A DNA stretch of 64,000 nucleotides from M0108 sp044228695 (lineage in GTDB: Bacteria > Pseudomonadota > Gammaproteobacteria > Chromatiales > Chromatiaceae), in assembly GCA_044228695.1 (NCBI GenBank), contig JBGAUK010000002.1, positions 37,854 through 101,853 of the forward strand, in the 5' to 3' direction. Numbering within the stretch: the first letter of the stretch is position 1; every line of letters begins with the position of its first letter. Of the stretch, positions 1 to 8,133 are shown piece by piece. A program made the translations under genes and the position numbers. Below the pieces are notes generated by a model. That model saw only the letters and a program-made list of their open reading frames with translations, had not been told where the DNA came from and did no database searches.

Positions 1-1
1 C

Positions 2-307
2 CTGACCTACCAGCTGCTACCCACCCTCGGCCTGGCCCGCCCCGACGGCTGGATGGCGAGGGTACAACCCTGGATCTATGGCAGCGGGCAGTTGCTGCAC
101 ATCGGGGGGCTGGCCGTATCCGGGGCCATGGGCATCCAGCGCAAAACCGCCGGTGCCGCCCAAGGCCTCGACACCTTGTCGGCCAAGGCCGCCATGGGGG
201 TCATGGGGATCGGAGGCCTGCTGGCGGTCGTCGGGGGCATCCTCTTTGTCCTGGTGGTCATTAAGGCCTTTATCGCCCGCCCCCGGCCGCTGCGCCCAGG
301 GACCTAA
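2..307 (+). CDS. Heme-copper oxidase subunit I-like membrane protein, C-terminal part only
   Basis: An open frame enters from the left edge and runs 101 codons to a TAA. The visible protein has a polar stretch, the segment YGSGQLLHIGGLAVSG, then RKTAGAAQG, and a last hydrophobic helix (GIGGLLAVVGGILFVLVVIKA) before a basic tail. This resembles the C-terminus of the small cytochrome oxidase subunit I-like proteins often encoded beside ctaB in gammaproteobacteria; that match is from memory, and the catalytic histidines would lie outside the window. The stop overlaps the end of the convergent ctaB gene by a few bases. An internal ATG at 53 is probably not the real start because the frame is open upstream. 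Confidence 0.55.
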   Translation: MTYQLLPTLGLARPDGWMARVQPWIYGSGQLLHIGGLAVSGAMGIQRKTAGAAQGLDTLSAKAAMGVMGIGGLLAVVGGILFVLVVIKAFIARPRPLRPGT

Positions 308-1209
308 ATCAGCGCCATTACATAATGATCCACCAGCAGCACCCCGAAAAGCCACATCAGGTACCGGATGGAATAGAGGAAGGTGGGCATTGCCATGCCA
401 TCGCCTTCGCTGATCCAGAGACGCAGGGCGAAATAGACGAAGCGCGTACCAAGTACCAGGGCCCCACCCAAATAGATGAGCCCCGCCATATGCCCTAGAA
501 ACGGCATGAGCGAGACGATCAAGAGCATCAGGGTGTAGATCAGGATTTGCTGCTTGGTGAACTCCACGCCGTGGGTCACGGGGAGCATGGGGATGCCGGC
601 CTTGGCATACTCGGCGCGGCGTTTGATGGCCAGGGCCCAGAAATGCGGGGGGGTCCAGAGGAAGATGATCATGACGAGCAATAAACCAAAGCCACTGACC
701 TCCCCGGTGACGGCCGTCCAACCGAGCAGGGGCGGGGCCGCCCCCGCGATGCCACCCCAGACGATATTCTGGGGCGTGGCCCGCTTGAGATAACTCGTAT
801 AGATGACGGCGTAACCGATGAAGGCGGCAAAGGTCAGGGCGGCGGTCAGGGCATTGACCAGGGTCGTCAGGATCAGCATGGACAAGGCGACCAGCGCCAG
901 GGCAAAGCCCAGGGCGTGGGGGGCGTCGAGGTCGCCGCTGGGCAGTGGCCGGTTGCGGGTGCGCTCCATGATGCCGTCGATACGCTGATCGACCACGTGG
1001 TTCAGGGCCGCGCCGGCAGCCGATGCCAGCCCGATGCCAAGCAGTCCGAAGACCAGGGGCTGCACTGGGACCATCCCAGGGGTGGAGAGGAGCATCCCCA
1101 CCAAGGCGGTGAAGAGGATGAGTGCCACCACCTTGGGCTTGGTCAGGTCGTAGTAGCGTCTCCAGGCCAGTTCCTGGGACTTGGTCAGGGTCATCTCACT
1201 TGTGGCCAT
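304..1209 (-). CDS. ctaB: Protoheme IX farnesyltransferase (heme O synthase)
   Basis: Polytopic UbiA-family prenyltransferase that transfers a farnesyl group to protoheme IX, giving heme O, the precursor of heme A for the aa3 oxidase encoded next door. The sequence shows the first Asp-rich motif region (LNHVVDQRIDGIMERTRNRP, near residue 75) and the second polar loop after TPPHFWALAIKRRAEYAKAG, both typical of CtaB/CyoE. About 301 residues, normal length. I prefer ATG at 1209 because AAGG/AGG precedes it; a GTG three codons upstream is possible. It overlaps the end of the upstream SCO-like gene by about 14 bases, so the two are probably cotranscribed and coupled. It is the last gene of the minus-strand oxidase assembly group. 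Confidence 0.95.
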   Translation of the reverse strand: MATSEMTLTKSQELAWRRYYDLTKPKVVALILFTALVGMLLSTPGMVPVQPLVFGLLGIGLASAAGAALNHVVDQRIDGIMERTRNRPLPSGDLDAPHALGFALALVALSMLILTTLVNALTAALTFAAFIGYAVIYTSYLKRATPQNIVWGGIAGAAPPLLGWTAVTGEVSGFGLLLVMIIFLWTPPHFWALAIKRRAEYAKAGIPMLPVTHGVEFTKQQILIYTLMLLIVSLMPFLGHMAGLIYLGGALVLGTRFVYFALRLWISEGDGMAMPTFLYSIRYLMWLFGVLLVDHYVMALI

Positions 1210-1858
1210 AGCCTGCACCTTTTATCCAGTTTCGGGAGGCCTTGATGAGGCGCCCCATGTCTTTAAGGGTATCTTTCGCCGGGGCATCCGGGGCATAACG
1301 CATCATCAGATTGCCCATGGGATCAAGGATATAAATTCGACCGAGGGCGGAATTGCCCTGACCCAAGAGGTCCAGCAAATCCTTCCCGCCCGCCGCATCC
1401 GTTCGCGCCACCCGCATGCCCGCAAATTCCCGCGCCAGTTCAGCGTCCCTCCCCTGCCCATCCGGGTCCACCATGATCAGGAGACGCTCCGTGCTCAGAC
1501 TCCCCTCCCCGAGGGCGAGACGGATCTGCCGTAGATCCCTGAGCCGTGACTGACACGGAGCGGCGCAGTCCCGACCTGTCAGGAAAACCAGGGTCCATTT
1601 GCCCATCAGGGCATCCCGCTCCAGGGGGCTCCCCTCGGGGGTAATCAGCTCCATACTGGCGGGGATGGGCACCACCGGGGAGATGATCTGGCCCAGGTTG
1701 GCATGCCCGCTGGGCAGATATTCGGGGTTGAAGTACAGAAACCAGGCCCCCAGGGATGGCGCCGCGAAGACGGCAATCATCACCCACAAGGGCTTCAGGC
1801 GCCGCTTCGGGTAGCTGCCCTCGCCGCGTTCCGGCGCGGCCTCCTCCCCCAAGCTCAT
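1196..1858 (-). CDS. SCO1/SenC-like thioredoxin-fold protein of the oxidase operon
   Basis: 220-residue membrane-anchored protein: a basic N-terminus, one transmembrane helix near residues 22-42 (PLWVMIAVFAAPSLGAWFLY), then a periplasmic domain. FLTGRDCAAPCQSRL contains a CxxxC pair placed like the copper-binding CxxxC of SCO proteins. The Pro usually following the second Cys is absent, and I do not see the distal copper-ligand His, so it is either a divergent SCO or a redox relative. Start ATG at 1858 overlaps the SURF1 stop (ATGA), indicating translational coupling. The location between SURF1 and ctaB supports a role in maturing the aa3 oxidase copper or heme centres. Confidence 0.7.
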   Translation of the reverse strand: MSLGEEAAPERGEGSYPKRRLKPLWVMIAVFAAPSLGAWFLYFNPEYLPSGHANLGQIISPVVPIPASMELITPEGSPLERDALMGKWTLVFLTGRDCAAPCQSRLRDLRQIRLALGEGSLSTERLLIMVDPDGQGRDAELAREFAGMRVARTDAAGGKDLLDLLGQGNSALGRIYILDPMGNLMMRYAPDAPAKDTLKDMGRLIKASRNWIKGAGYGHK

Positions 1859-2589
1859 GGGGACACCCTCAGCCCACCGCCTTTTGTCCGGCTGAGACGC
1901 AGCCAGATGACCAGGACAATGACCGCAAAGGCGAACCACTGGATCGCATAGCCCAGGTGCATCCCTTCCTTGGGCAGTTCCCGAGGCCACTCCCTGACAA
2001 AGCCACCCGCCTCGGCCGGGTCCAGGAGCATGACCACCGGCTGGAGCGGATAGGCGACCATCGCCCGATAGAGGTCCACCGTCAGGTAGGGCCAGCGCCC
2101 GCCCCATCCCATCGCCGCATCCGGGCCGGCGAGGGCCAAAGCCGGGGCGGCGGGGATGTGGGTCTGGCCCATCACCCTGACCTCGCCCGGTGGGACCGGT
2201 GCTGACGTGGCCTGGCCCTGGGCGTCAGCGGGAATCCAGCCCCGGTTCACCAGGACCCGCATCTCGCCGCCGCTGATGCGCAGGGGCGTGATGACGTGGA
2301 AACCCGTCTTGCCGGCGTGTCGGCGGGCCTCTAGCAGGATCTGTCCCTCCGCCTCGTAGGTTCCGGTAGCACTCAGATGTCGATAGCGCAGGGGCTCTGG
2401 CTCAAGGGGCTCGCTACCCAGGACGAAGGCCGGTAGTTCACCCCTGGTTGCCAGGTCTTGGGCCTGTTCCCGCTTCTCCGCCGCTCGTCCCAGCTGCCAG
2501 AGCCCAAGGGTGACGAAGCAGGCAAAAGCCAGTCCCAGGATCAGGGTCGGTAGCCAGCGGGGTTGAAACAGGGATTCGTCAAATTGCAT
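1855..2589 (-). CDS. SURF1 family cytochrome oxidase biogenesis protein
   Basis: About 244 residues with the SURF1 architecture: an N-terminal transmembrane helix (LPTLILGLAFACFVTLGLWQ) ending in the conserved GLWQLGRAAEK, a periplasmic domain with the family signature VLVNRGWIP, and a C-terminal helix (QWFAFAVIVLVIWLRL). SURF1 proteins help insert heme A into oxidase subunit I. ATG at 2589 puts the first helix about 14 residues in; a longer frame to 2649 exists but adds an unlikely N-terminus, and neither start has a clear ribosome binding site. Cotranscribed with the SCO-like gene and ctaB downstream. Confidence 0.9.
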   Translation of the reverse strand: MQFDESLFQPRWLPTLILGLAFACFVTLGLWQLGRAAEKREQAQDLATRGELPAFVLGSEPLEPEPLRYRHLSATGTYEAEGQILLEARRHAGKTGFHVITPLRISGGEMRVLVNRGWIPADAQGQATSAPVPPGEVRVMGQTHIPAAPALALAGPDAAMGWGGRWPYLTVDLYRAMVAYPLQPVVMLLDPAEAGGFVREWPRELPKEGMHLGYAIQWFAFAVIVLVIWLRLSRTKGGGLRVSP

Positions 2590-2679
2590 AGGGATGCTAT
2601 ATTCATGTGAATGTCGCGCGGGCGAAAAGATGGCCGCGGACATTAGCAACCACCAACAAGAACATAAGGGGGAGTCGTC

Positions 2680-2895
2680 ATGGAACTCATTTTCAAGATA
2701 CCGGTACTGCTGATCCTGGTCTTCATTGTCTTCTCATTGGGCCAGGGTATGTTTTACCTTGCCAAGGATGATGGCGAGGAGGACAAGACCCGGGTGGTGC
2801 GCGCCTTGACGGTACGCATCGTTCTCTCGCTGACCCTGTTCGGGCTGCTGATGCTCGGCCATTTCACCGGTCTGCTTCAGCCCCACGGGGTCTGA
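2680..2895 (+). CDS. Twin-transmembrane small protein (DUF2909-like)
   Basis: 71-residue protein with two hydrophobic helices separated by a charged loop (KDDGEEDKTR). It matches the DUF2909 family of small proteins commonly found between SURF1 and cytochrome oxidase subunit III genes. It sits on the opposite strand to the oxidase genes, as is usual for this family. A strong AGGGGGAG ribosome binding site lies just upstream of the ATG. Function is unknown; an oxidase-assembly role is suggested only by context. Confidence 0.8.
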   Translation: MELIFKIPVLLILVFIVFSLGQGMFYLAKDDGEEDKTRVVRALTVRIVLSLTLFGLLMLGHFTGLLQPHGV

Positions 2896-2911
2896 AGCCC
2901 CTCCACAGGGT

Positions 2912-2934
2912 TCGCCGGGAGCCCGTTCCGGCGA
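2912..2934. terminator. Hairpin between convergent genes
   Basis: A 7-bp inverted repeat (TCGCCGG / CCGGCGA, 9-base loop) lies between the convergent ends of the small membrane protein gene and ctaE. There is no T-run on either side, so a terminator role is only a guess from position. Confidence 0.35.
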
Positions 2935-2946
2935 GCCCCTCCCCGG

Positions 2947-3822
2947 TTAGAGCCAATACACAAAAATGAAGAGGCCTAGCCAAACCACGTCCACAAAGTG
3001 CCAATACCAAGCCACCGCCTCGAAGGCGAAGTGGTTATGCGGGCTGAAATGCCCTTTCATGGCGCGGACCAGGATCACGGTGAGCATCACCGCACCCATG
3101 GTCACGTGGAAGCCGTGAAAGCCGGTGAGCATATAGAAGGTCGAGCCATAGGCCCCGGAGCCTAGTGTCAGGTTCAGCGCGTGGTAGGCGTGGTAGTACT
3201 CATAGGCCTGAAGCAGGACGAAGAGAAAACCCAGGCCGATGGTCAGTGCCAGGCCGCGGACCAGGGTGGTGTTGTTGTGCTCCTTCAGGCCCCAATGGGC
3301 CCAGGTGATAGTGGCCCCAGAGGTCAGCAGCAGTAGGGTATTGATGGCCGGGATGCCCCAGGGGCCCATCGCCTTGAACTCGCCGCCGAGCTGTTCGGGA
3401 CCCGCCGAGGGCCAGACCGCGCTGTATTGGCTCCATAGCAGGGCATGGGACTCGCCCAGATAGCCCTCGCCCCCCAGCCAGAGCATGGCCACATTGCGGA
3501 TGTACCACAGGGCCCCAAAGAAGCTCAGGAAGAAGAAGACCTCGGAGGCGATGAACCAGAACATCCCCTGACGAAAAGAGCGGTCCACCTGGGCGTTGTA
3601 ACGGTCCGCCATGCTTTCGCCGATGACATCGCCGAACCAGCCATAAAACATGAAGGTTAACAGGGCGAAACCCGCTACCAGCATCCAGGTACCGAAACCC
3701 ACGCTATTGATGCTCAGGGCTGTCCCGGACAGCATCAGGAACACCGCGAGCATGGCCGTGATGGGCCAGGGGCTGGAATCCGGGATGAAATAGTCTTTCT
3801 GCCCGTGGATAGAACCGCTCAT
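2947..3822 (-). CDS. ctaE: Cytochrome c oxidase subunit III
   Basis: 291 residues, seven predicted helices, with hallmark subunit III segments: EVFFFLSFFGALW, TWAHWGLKEHN, and the C-terminal TGFHGFHVTMGA and WYWHFVDVVWLGLFIFVYW. It is a core subunit of the aa3-type (A-family) oxidase with CtaC and CtaD and has no redox centre of its own. It lies downstream of cox11 on the minus strand after an 88-base gap. Confidence 0.97.
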   Translation of the reverse strand: MSGSIHGQKDYFIPDSSPWPITAMLAVFLMLSGTALSINSVGFGTWMLVAGFALLTFMFYGWFGDVIGESMADRYNAQVDRSFRQGMFWFIASEVFFFLSFFGALWYIRNVAMLWLGGEGYLGESHALLWSQYSAVWPSAGPEQLGGEFKAMGPWGIPAINTLLLLTSGATITWAHWGLKEHNNTTLVRGLALTIGLGFLFVLLQAYEYYHAYHALNLTLGSGAYGSTFYMLTGFHGFHVTMGAVMLTVILVRAMKGHFSPHNHFAFEAVAWYWHFVDVVWLGLFIFVYWL

Positions 3823-3910
3823 CCTCGCACTCCTCGCTTAATCTTGTTGTCGATGATGGTCCTCGGCGCCAATTGGCCCCGGGACCGCTCGGGGGCTGGC
3901 AATGCCCCGG

Positions 3911-4483
3911 CTATTGGGCTGCCGCCAGAGTCCCGCCCTGCAACCGCATGACGTTATAGGAGAGCGTCAGGGAATCGATCTCCGGCGGTAGGTCCGGCGA
4001 GACCACGAAACGCACCGGCATTTCCTTGCGCTCATTGCCGGCCAGGGTCTGTTGGGAAAAACAGAAGCACTCCAGCTTGGAGAAGAAGCCGTTGGCCTGC
4101 CAGGGTGCAATGCTCGGAATCGCCTGACCGGTAATCGACTGGGCTGAGTGGTTCTCCGCCACGAAGTTCACCACCCGCGATTCCCCGAGCCGTACCCGGA
4201 CCTTGCCCTCCATCGGGTTGATGCTCCAGGGCAATTCCGGGTGCATGGTCGTATCGAACTTGACCGTCACCCACCGCCCCTCGGCACCCGTTCCCTCCCC
4301 GGCCGGTGCCAGCCGCCTGCCGAGATCGCTCATACCATCGACTGACTGCATCCCCGTAACATTGCATATCAGCCCGTAGAGCGGGACCATGGCGAAACCG
4401 AAGCCGAACATGCCCAGGGCGAGCAGCGCAAGCCACCACATAGTCCGCCGCTTCCGCCTCCCGAGGTCGGCGGTCTCGCTCAT
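3911..4483 (-). CDS. ctaG: Cytochrome c oxidase assembly protein Cox11/CtaG (CuB insertion)
   Basis: 190 residues: an N-terminal membrane anchor (MWWLALLALGMFGFGFAMVPLY) followed by the Cox11 periplasmic beta domain with the copper-binding signature KLECFCFSQQTL and a preceding VNFVAENHS. Cox11 delivers copper to the CuB site of subunit I. I chose ATG at 4483 because it overlaps the stop of the upstream 51-residue gene (ATGA) and immediately precedes the usual start-stop-anchor arrangement; the frame could extend to 4522, but that would run into the small gene. Lies between ctaD and ctaE as in many proteobacterial aa3 operons. Confidence 0.95.
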   Translation of the reverse strand: MSETADLGRRKRRTMWWLALLALGMFGFGFAMVPLYGLICNVTGMQSVDGMSDLGRRLAPAGEGTGAEGRWVTVKFDTTMHPELPWSINPMEGKVRVRLGESRVVNFVAENHSAQSITGQAIPSIAPWQANGFFSKLECFCFSQQTLAGNERKEMPVRFVVSPDLPPEIDSLTLSYNVMRLQGGTLAAAQ

Positions 4484-4635
4484 AGTCCGCTGGCCGCGAT
4501 CATGTTGGCCAGGCCCTTCCAAAAGGGCACGGAGCTCAGGAGCATGAAGCAGGCAAAGGCCGCCAGCAACCAGGCGGTACGGACATTGCGACGCCGCAGT
4601 TCGGGACTCGTCTCGTTAGTCATGTCGTTAGTCAT
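4480..4635 (-). CDS. Small single-helix protein between ctaD and cox11 (oxidase small assembly protein-like)
   Basis: A 51-residue frame: charged N-terminus (MTNDMTNETSPELRRRN), one hydrophobic helix (AWLLAAFACFMLLSSVPFW), then KGLANMIAASGL. Its TGA overlaps the cox11 ATG, so it is translationally coupled to cox11. Small proteins of this shape at this place are annotated in other gammaproteobacteria as cytochrome oxidase small assembly proteins. An alternative start at 4623 would shorten it by four residues. Neither start has an obvious ribosome binding site, so it may depend on translation of ctaD. Confidence 0.7.
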   Translation of the reverse strand: MTNDMTNETSPELRRRNVRTAWLLAAFACFMLLSSVPFWKGLANMIAASGL

Positions 4636-4723
4636 CTAGATATTGATGATCTCGTTGGGGTTACAGTCGGATGGCTGGCTCGGACTTACCCGGCCTCTTG
4701 GCCAGCCATCCCGGGGTTTGGAG

Positions 4724-6319
4724 TTATCTGGCCAGGACCGGGGCCGTGGTCCAGCTATGGTAGGGCGGGGGCGATGGCAATTCCCACTCCAGCCCTTCGG
4801 CACCCTCCCACACCCGATCCTTAGCCTGCTTTCCGCGGCGTATCGTGTCGATGATGATGTACAGCAGCAAGAGATGGCTGAGACCGAAGACGAAGGCCGC
4901 CAGGCTGGAAATGACATTGAATTCAGTAAACATGACATTGTAATCAACGATACGCCGGGGCATTCCCGCCAGACCAATGAAATGCTGCGGGAAGAAGGTC
5001 GCGTTAAAGCTGATGACATTCGTCCAGAAGAAGATCTTGGCCAGACGCTCGTTGTACATATGGCCGGTCCACTTGGGCAGCCAGTAGAAGACGCCGGCGA
5101 ACAACCCGAAAACGGCCCCCGGCAGCAGCACATAGTGGAAGTGGGCGACGACAAACATGGAGTCGTGATATTGCATGTCCGCCGGGACCACCGCCAGCAT
5201 AATGCCGGTCAGACCACCGAAGGAGAACATCAGCAGAATGGCCACGGCGAAGAGCATGGGCGTCTCGAAGGTCATGGAGCCCTTCCACATGGTAGCCATG
5301 TAGTTGAAGACCATGAGCCCAACCGGGATGGAGATGATGATGGTGCCAATCATGAAATAGCTCACCGCCCCCAGTGACATACCGATGGTGTACTGATGGT
5401 GAGCCCAGACCACCATGCCGATGACCATGATGGCGATCATGCCGCCCACCAGGGAGTTGTAGCCAAACAAGGGCTTGCGGGAGAAGGTCGGGACTATGGC
5501 CGCCAGTATGCCGAAGGACGGCAGGATCAGGATATAGACCTCGGGATGGCCGAAGAACCAGAAAAGGTGCTGAAACAGGACAGGATCGCCGCCGCCGGCG
5601 GCATTGAAGAAGCTGGTGCCGAAATGGCGGTCGAACAGCAGCATGGTGACGCCGCCAGCCAGCACCGGCACCACCAGGATGAGCAGGAAGGCGGTGACTA
5701 GCCAGGTCCAGACGAAGATCGGCATCTGCATCAGCTTCATGCCCGGAGCGCGCATGTTGAAGATGGTGACGATGATGTTGATGGAGGCCAGCACCGAGGA
5801 AATACCCAGGAGATGGATGGCGAAAATGAGGAAATCCATGGACATGCCGACCTGGATGGACAACGGCGGATAGAGGGTCCAACCGGTGTTGATCTGGGTC
5901 CCACCGCCGGGGAAGAAGGGCACGACGAAGGACAGAACCAACATGGTCCCAGCCGCTGGCAGTATCCAGAAGCTCAGGTTGTTCATGCGCGGCAAGGCCA
6001 TGTCCGGAGCCCCGATCATGAGCGGGATCATCCAGTTGGCCATGCCCGCGGCGGCGGGCATCACGGCCCCGAAGATCATCAGCAGGGCATGGTTGGTAAC
6101 CAGGTTGTTGTAAAGGTCCGGCTCCAGCAATTGCAGGCCCGGCATAAATAACTCCATGCGGATGAGCATGGCGCTCGCCCCGCCCATGAAGAGCATGATC
6201 AAGGCGAAAATCAGATACATGGTCCCTATGTCTTTGTGATTCGTCGAGAACAGCCAGCGTCGCAGGCCATGAGGGGGGCCATGATGCTCGTGCTCGTGAT
6301 CCAAAGTGATTGCGGTCAT
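4724..6319 (-). CDS. ctaD: Cytochrome c oxidase subunit I (aa3 type)
   Basis: 531 residues with about 12 helices. Heme-copper ligands are visible: the low-spin heme His in TNHALLMIFGAVMPA, the CuB His and cross-linked Tyr in HPEVYILILPSFG, the CuB pair in WAHHQYTIG, and the heme a3/a His pair in VVAHFHYVLLPG. It catalyses reduction of O2 to water coupled to proton pumping, taking electrons from CtaC. N-terminal WLFSTNHKDIGTMYL is the A-family signature. It follows ctaC by 112 bases on the minus strand and precedes the small gene and cox11. Confidence 0.98.
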   Translation of the reverse strand: MTAITLDHEHEHHGPPHGLRRWLFSTNHKDIGTMYLIFALIMLFMGGASAMLIRMELFMPGLQLLEPDLYNNLVTNHALLMIFGAVMPAAAGMANWMIPLMIGAPDMALPRMNNLSFWILPAAGTMLVLSFVVPFFPGGGTQINTGWTLYPPLSIQVGMSMDFLIFAIHLLGISSVLASINIIVTIFNMRAPGMKLMQMPIFVWTWLVTAFLLILVVPVLAGGVTMLLFDRHFGTSFFNAAGGGDPVLFQHLFWFFGHPEVYILILPSFGILAAIVPTFSRKPLFGYNSLVGGMIAIMVIGMVVWAHHQYTIGMSLGAVSYFMIGTIIISIPVGLMVFNYMATMWKGSMTFETPMLFAVAILLMFSFGGLTGIMLAVVPADMQYHDSMFVVAHFHYVLLPGAVFGLFAGVFYWLPKWTGHMYNERLAKIFFWTNVISFNATFFPQHFIGLAGMPRRIVDYNVMFTEFNVISSLAAFVFGLSHLLLLYIIIDTIRRGKQAKDRVWEGAEGLEWELPSPPPYHSWTTAPVLAR

Positions 6320-6431
6320 GGCGGTCTACCTCGTGGGAGAAAGAGTTCGTCCGCGCGCCGACGCACCCAGATGCGGGCGGCGCGGCGGTGCGTCCTGGAT
6401 CGGATGGGGAAGGAGAAGGGCCTGCATGGGC

Positions 6432-7598
6432 CTACTTGACGGCCAGGGACCGGCCGGCATGCACGTCGCGAGGCTGCACCAGATCGCCGGTGTCATTGCC
6501 CCAGGCGTTGCGCTCATAGGTGATGATGGCGGCCAGTTCCAGGTCATTCAGGGTATTCCAGGGCACCATGGCGGTACCTGTCTTACCGTTCAGTACGATA
6601 TCCAGGTGGCCTGCGATGGGGCCGGTGGCGATCTTGCTGCCCGCCAGGGCTGGGAAGGCCGGAGCCAGCCCCTGGCCGTTGATTTGATGGCAAGCGCTGC
6701 ATTTGCTGTTGTAAAGGTCCTGGCCCTTCGCCATCAGGTCGGCCTTGGTCCAGGTCTTGTCCACATTCGCCTCGGCGGCGGAGGCCAGCATGACTTGCTT
6801 TTGCTGGGCCATCCAATCGTCAAACTTTTCCTTGGACACGGACTCCACGACGATCGGCATGCGCGAGTGCCAGGTTCCGCACAGTTCGGCGCACTGGCCG
6901 CGGAAGGTACCTTCGCGATTGAGATCAACCCAGGTCTCTGTGACATAGCCGGGGATGGCATCCTTTTTCACCGCCAACTCTGGCACCCAAAAGGCATGGT
7001 TGACGTCGGCGGAGGTGTGCAGGAAGCGGATCTTGGTGCCCACCGGCAGGACCAGGGGATTATCCACCGCACGTAGGTAGTCAGTACCGGCCTTGTCCTC
7101 CGGGAGGTAGCGGCTCTCAATGCGGACGTGCTTGGGCTGGCCTTCCACCTCCACAAGATGATCCAGGTACTCGTACTCCCACCACCATTGGTGGCCTACG
7201 ACCTTGACATCCATGAGGTCTTCGCCCTTGGGGATTTCCCAAACCTTTACCAGGGTCTTATGGGCGGAGTTGGCTATGGTCAGGTCCACGCCCAGCACCA
7301 GGACGGGGACTATCACCCAGGACCAGCGCCCAAACCATGACTCGTGGAAATGCTGATCAGCCGCATAGCCCCGACTTTTGCGGTGATAGACCAGGGAGTA
7401 GATGACGAATCCGAAGATGACGACCAGCAGGACCGCGGCAATGGTCGTGGTCATCATATGGATGTCATAGATCTCCTGGGCCACCCCTGCGGCGGGTTCG
7501 GGGAAGTTGAATCCCAACTCGGCCGCCGCGTGACCTGCCCAGCAGGATAAGGATAGCGAGGCGGTGGTGGCCCCGATGCGCTTTACATTCACTGCCAA
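6432..7598 (-). CDS. ctaC: Cytochrome c oxidase subunit II with C-terminal cytochrome c domain (caa3-like)
   Basis: 388 residues: a signal peptide, two helices (IYDIHMMTTTIAAVLLVVIFG and SWVIVPVLVLGVDLTIA), then the CuA cupredoxin domain with His in NHAFWVPEL and the cluster CAELCGTWHSRMP. A fused class I cytochrome c follows, with heme site CSACH near residue 305 and a likely Met ligand in GTAMVPW. The fusion lets the enzyme take electrons directly from a reductase or a soluble carrier. It is the first gene of the oxidase operon; a perfect FNR-type palindrome lies about 250 bases upstream. Confidence 0.97.
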   Translation of the reverse strand: MAVNVKRIGATTASLSLSCWAGHAAAELGFNFPEPAAGVAQEIYDIHMMTTTIAAVLLVVIFGFVIYSLVYHRKSRGYAADQHFHESWFGRWSWVIVPVLVLGVDLTIANSAHKTLVKVWEIPKGEDLMDVKVVGHQWWWEYEYLDHLVEVEGQPKHVRIESRYLPEDKAGTDYLRAVDNPLVLPVGTKIRFLHTSADVNHAFWVPELAVKKDAIPGYVTETWVDLNREGTFRGQCAELCGTWHSRMPIVVESVSKEKFDDWMAQQKQVMLASAAEANVDKTWTKADLMAKGQDLYNSKCSACHQINGQGLAPAFPALAGSKIATGPIAGHLDIVLNGKTGTAMVPWNTLNDLELAAIITYERNAWGNDTGDLVQPRDVHAGRSLAVK

Positions 7599-8005
7599 AT
7601 CCCCTCTCGTCGTAATTGTCGTACTTGCGAGGCGAGGTCTGGTTCCAGAGCCTCGATTTCTCGGTGTTCATGATTGGCGCCTTAATGGCCCAACCACCTC
7701 CTTTTGCCCTGCTGCAAGACCAGGCTTTCCAGCCGATCATGCCGATCCCCGAACCAGGCTCCAGCAGCGGAATGGGACCTGGGGATCAGGGCGAAAATCG
7801 ATTGTTACAAGAATGCGAGAAATCAATAGAAAGCGCAAACTTATTTGATTTTGATCAATATATCAGCATTTACTTGTATATTTCTATACACGCCCTCCAT
7901 GCACTCGGCTGGTTTGGGTGTGGTCTGGCGCTATGCCAGATCGACTTTTCGGCAAGGATGAACAGGGTAGATGGCCCAGAACAAGGCCAAGGGGGGGCTA
8001 AAACG
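7599..8005. other. Gene-free region upstream of the oxidase operon
   Basis: About 400 bases without a convincing gene. It is markedly AT-rich between about 7795 and 7900 compared with its surroundings, as expected of a promoter region for ctaC on the minus strand, and it contains the FNR-type box listed separately. A frame on the plus strand crosses it but has no family resemblance or coding character. Confidence 0.5.
7845..7858. promoter_or_regulatory. Perfect FNR/Anr-type palindrome
   Basis: TTGATTTTGATCAA matches the full FNR consensus TTGAT-N4-ATCAA with no mismatch. It lies in the AT-rich region 247 bases upstream of ctaC, the only divergently unobstructed gene it could serve. An oxygen-sensing FNR-family regulator repressing or tuning the aa3 oxidase would make sense. 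I could not align a convincing -10 at the distance expected for class II activation, so the mode of action is open. Confidence 0.65.
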
Positions 8006-8037
8006 ACAAGGTCCGCGCCATCTGGCGCGGACCTTGT
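8006..8037 (-). terminator. Strong hairpin terminator of the first sulfur-globule-like gene
   Basis: A 14-bp perfect inverted repeat (ACAAGGTCCGCGCC with its complement, 4-base loop) followed on the minus strand by CGTTTTAG. It lies about 100 bases past the stop of the gene ending at 8134 and would insulate the oxidase operon from it. Confidence 0.7.
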
Positions 8038-8133
8038 TTAGAACACATCCCGGCGGGACCGGGGCGGCTCGGCACCTCCCGGTGCCGATGGAGGCCGTTA
8101 TCTCATTATTTGCTCAAACGGCCTTAGCCTGGC

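Noticed and set aside
7616..8041. Plus-strand 141-codon frame upstream of ctaC
   Set aside because: No homology pattern, crosses the FNR box and the terminator hairpin, and has promoter-like AT-rich composition.
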